Source: Sporanaerobacter acetigenes DSM 13106
Lineage (GTDB): Bacteria > Bacillota > Clostridia > Tissierellales > Sporanaerobacteraceae
Length of the DNA: 64,000 bases
Direction: 5' to 3'
Assembly (NCBI RefSeq): GCF_900130025.1
Contig: NZ_FQXR01000005.1
Coordinates: 248,001 to 312,000, forward strand
The notes below the pieces were generated by a model. That model worked only from the letters and a program-made list of their open reading frames with translations, did no database searches and had not been told where the DNA came from. Shown piece after piece: positions 63,154 to 64,000 of the stretch (position 1 is its first letter; each line of letters begins with the position of its first letter). A program made the position numbers and the translations under genes.

Positions 63154-63182
63154 TTGAAATAATGATGATTGTATTGTATATT
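63154..63182 (+). promoter_or_regulatory. promoter of the argS T-box transcript
   Basis: TTGAAA (63154-63159) and TATATT (63177-63182), 17-base spacing. Confidence 0.5.
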
Positions 63183-63187
63183 TATAA

Positions 63188-63432
63188 TTAATAATTATAT
63201 ATAGATAAATTCTGTGAAAAGGATAGTAGAGTATATTGTTTTGTCAAAGCGAATTGGGGATGGTGAAAGCCCAGTACAAAGATATATTTGAAGAGAGCCT
63301 TGGAGAATAACATCTGAAAAATAGTAGGATGGTACGCAACTGCGTTAAAAGTCATGAGTGGGCAAATTGCCAACTAGAGTGGTAACACGGGATATACTCT
63401 CGTCTCTTTATTGAGATGAGAGTTTTTTTTCT
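63188..63432 (+). promoter_or_regulatory. T-box leader of argS, Arg specifier
   Basis: T-box AGAGTGGTAACACGGG (63376-63391), then terminator ACTCTCGTCTC/GAGATGAGAGT (63396-63423) and T8. Specifier AGA (63294-63296) in GAAG-AGA-GCCTT context, parallel to the valS and thrS leaders. Confidence 0.9.
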
Positions 63433-63457
63433 AAAAAAATACTTAAGGAGGATGAAT

Positions 63458-64000
63458 ATGATAGATTTTAAAAATCAAGCAGTCAATTTAATGTCTCAAA
63501 TAGATAGTAGTCTAGACATTGGTGAAATAGAGTCCTTGATTGAAATTCCACCATCTTATGATATGGGAGACTATGCTTTTCCATGTTTTAAATTAGCTAA
63601 AACTTTTAGAAAAGCACCAAATCTAATTGCAGAAGAAATTGCAAATAAAATTGGAGAAAATGAATATTTTGAAAGAATTGAAAATGTAGGTCCATATGTG
63701 AATTTTTTTGTTAATAAAGAAGTTCTTGCAAAGACAGTTCTTGATGATATAAAAAGCAAAAATGAAAGATATGGCTCTTCAACTCTTGGAGAAGGGAAAA
63801 CTGTCATTGTTGAGTATTCTTCACCTAATATTGCTAAACCTTTTCATATTGGGCATATAAGAACGACTATAATAGGTCATTCACTATATAGAATATATAG
63901 TTTTTTGGGTTATAAAACTATAGCCATTAATCATTTAGGAGACTATGGGACCCAATTTGGTAAATTAATTGTAGCTTATAAGAATTGGGGAGATAGGAGC
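63458..64000 (+). CDS. argS: arginyl-tRNA synthetase, N-terminal part
   Basis: 181 codons before the window ends, so partial at the 3' end. The N-terminal Arg-specific domain (about 1-115) binds the tRNA elbow; then [19 protein letters not shown] contains the HIGH motif (near 130), and [16 protein letters not shown] follows as in all ArgRS. The ATG is six bases from AAGGAGG. Controlled by the T-box just ahead. Confidence 0.95.
   Translation, partial: MIDFKNQAVNLMSQIDSSLDIGEIESLIEIPPSYDMGDYAFPCFKLAKTFRKAPNLIAEEIANKIGENEYFERIENVGPYVNFFVNKEVLAKTVLDDIKSKNERYGSSTLGEGKTVIVEYSSPNIAKPFHIGHIRTTIIGHSLYRIYSFLGYKTIAINHLGDYGTQFGKLIVAYKNWGDRS

Overview
The window is chromosomal DNA of an AT-rich, endospore-forming anaerobic Firmicute, most likely from Clostridia or Tissierellia. 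The support is very low GC, strong GGAGG ribosome binding sites, two alpha/beta-type small acid-soluble spore protein genes, a ytxC sporulation gene, a PdaB-like deacetylase, four T-box leaders before aminoacyl-tRNA synthetase genes, and gene orders typical of clostridia (ytxC-thrS-infC-rpmI-rplT, pheS-pheT-zapA-U32-mutS2, valS-folC). A species cannot be named from sequence reading alone.

Layout, left to right. 1-515: end of a D-Ala-D-Ala ligase-type gene. 716-4711: a surface O-acylation module (SGNH hydrolase, lipoprotein, MBOAT acyltransferase, DHHW protein). 4799-7001: an ABC-F ribosome-protection-type gene read leftward behind a 320-base leader with an intrinsic terminator and an upstream reading frame. 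7052-9706: a divergent three-gene ABC-2 exporter. 9946-15349: a methyltransferase, an orphan DUF1667 protein, threonine aldolase, a YwaF-type membrane protein and a YyaL-type gene broken at its thioredoxin active site. 15364-16656: T-box and trpS. 16695-19488: a decayed island that looks like a peptide natural product (RiPP) locus, with a candidate precursor, a frameshifted radical-SAM/SPASM C-terminus, an intact ABC exporter and a frameshifted Cys-rich protein. 19567-27526: orphan solute-binding lipoprotein, pgsA, T-box-valS, an unknown membrane protein, folC, and a small unknown gene.

27621-33166: beta-propeller, DUF4364, spore protein, deacetylase, a Mur-ligase-like protein with a degenerate P-loop, a two-OB-fold SSB-like protein and hpt. 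33189-36598: the leftward asd-dapA-dapB-dapH block feeding lysine and cell-wall diaminopimelate. 36732-40762: CPBP protease, second spore protein, sirtuin, methyltransferase, cold-shock protein and Hsp33. 40766-41240: tRNA-Phe, a partial tRNA-Gly-like duplication, tRNA-Gly and tRNA-Cys. 41295-46608: DUF6873 protein, YtxC, hisS and T-box-thrS. 46638-49780: a compact FtsH paralogue and PepV. 49808-54075: IF3 operon with L20-type leader and an ATT start, potassium uptake pair, SpoU methylase. 54072-64000: pheST, zapA, U32 protease-like protein, mutS2, T-box and the start of argS.

The main theme is translation: six synthetase loci, three of the four tRNA-like units intact, IF3 and two ribosomal proteins, with T-boxes sensing uncharged tRNA for Trp, Val, Thr and Arg. 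Points most worth checking are the ABC-F leader, the decayed peptide island, the active-site lesion in the YyaL gene, the degenerate Mur-ligase-like protein and the tRNA-Gly half-duplication. All homology statements come from reading motifs; no database search was run.
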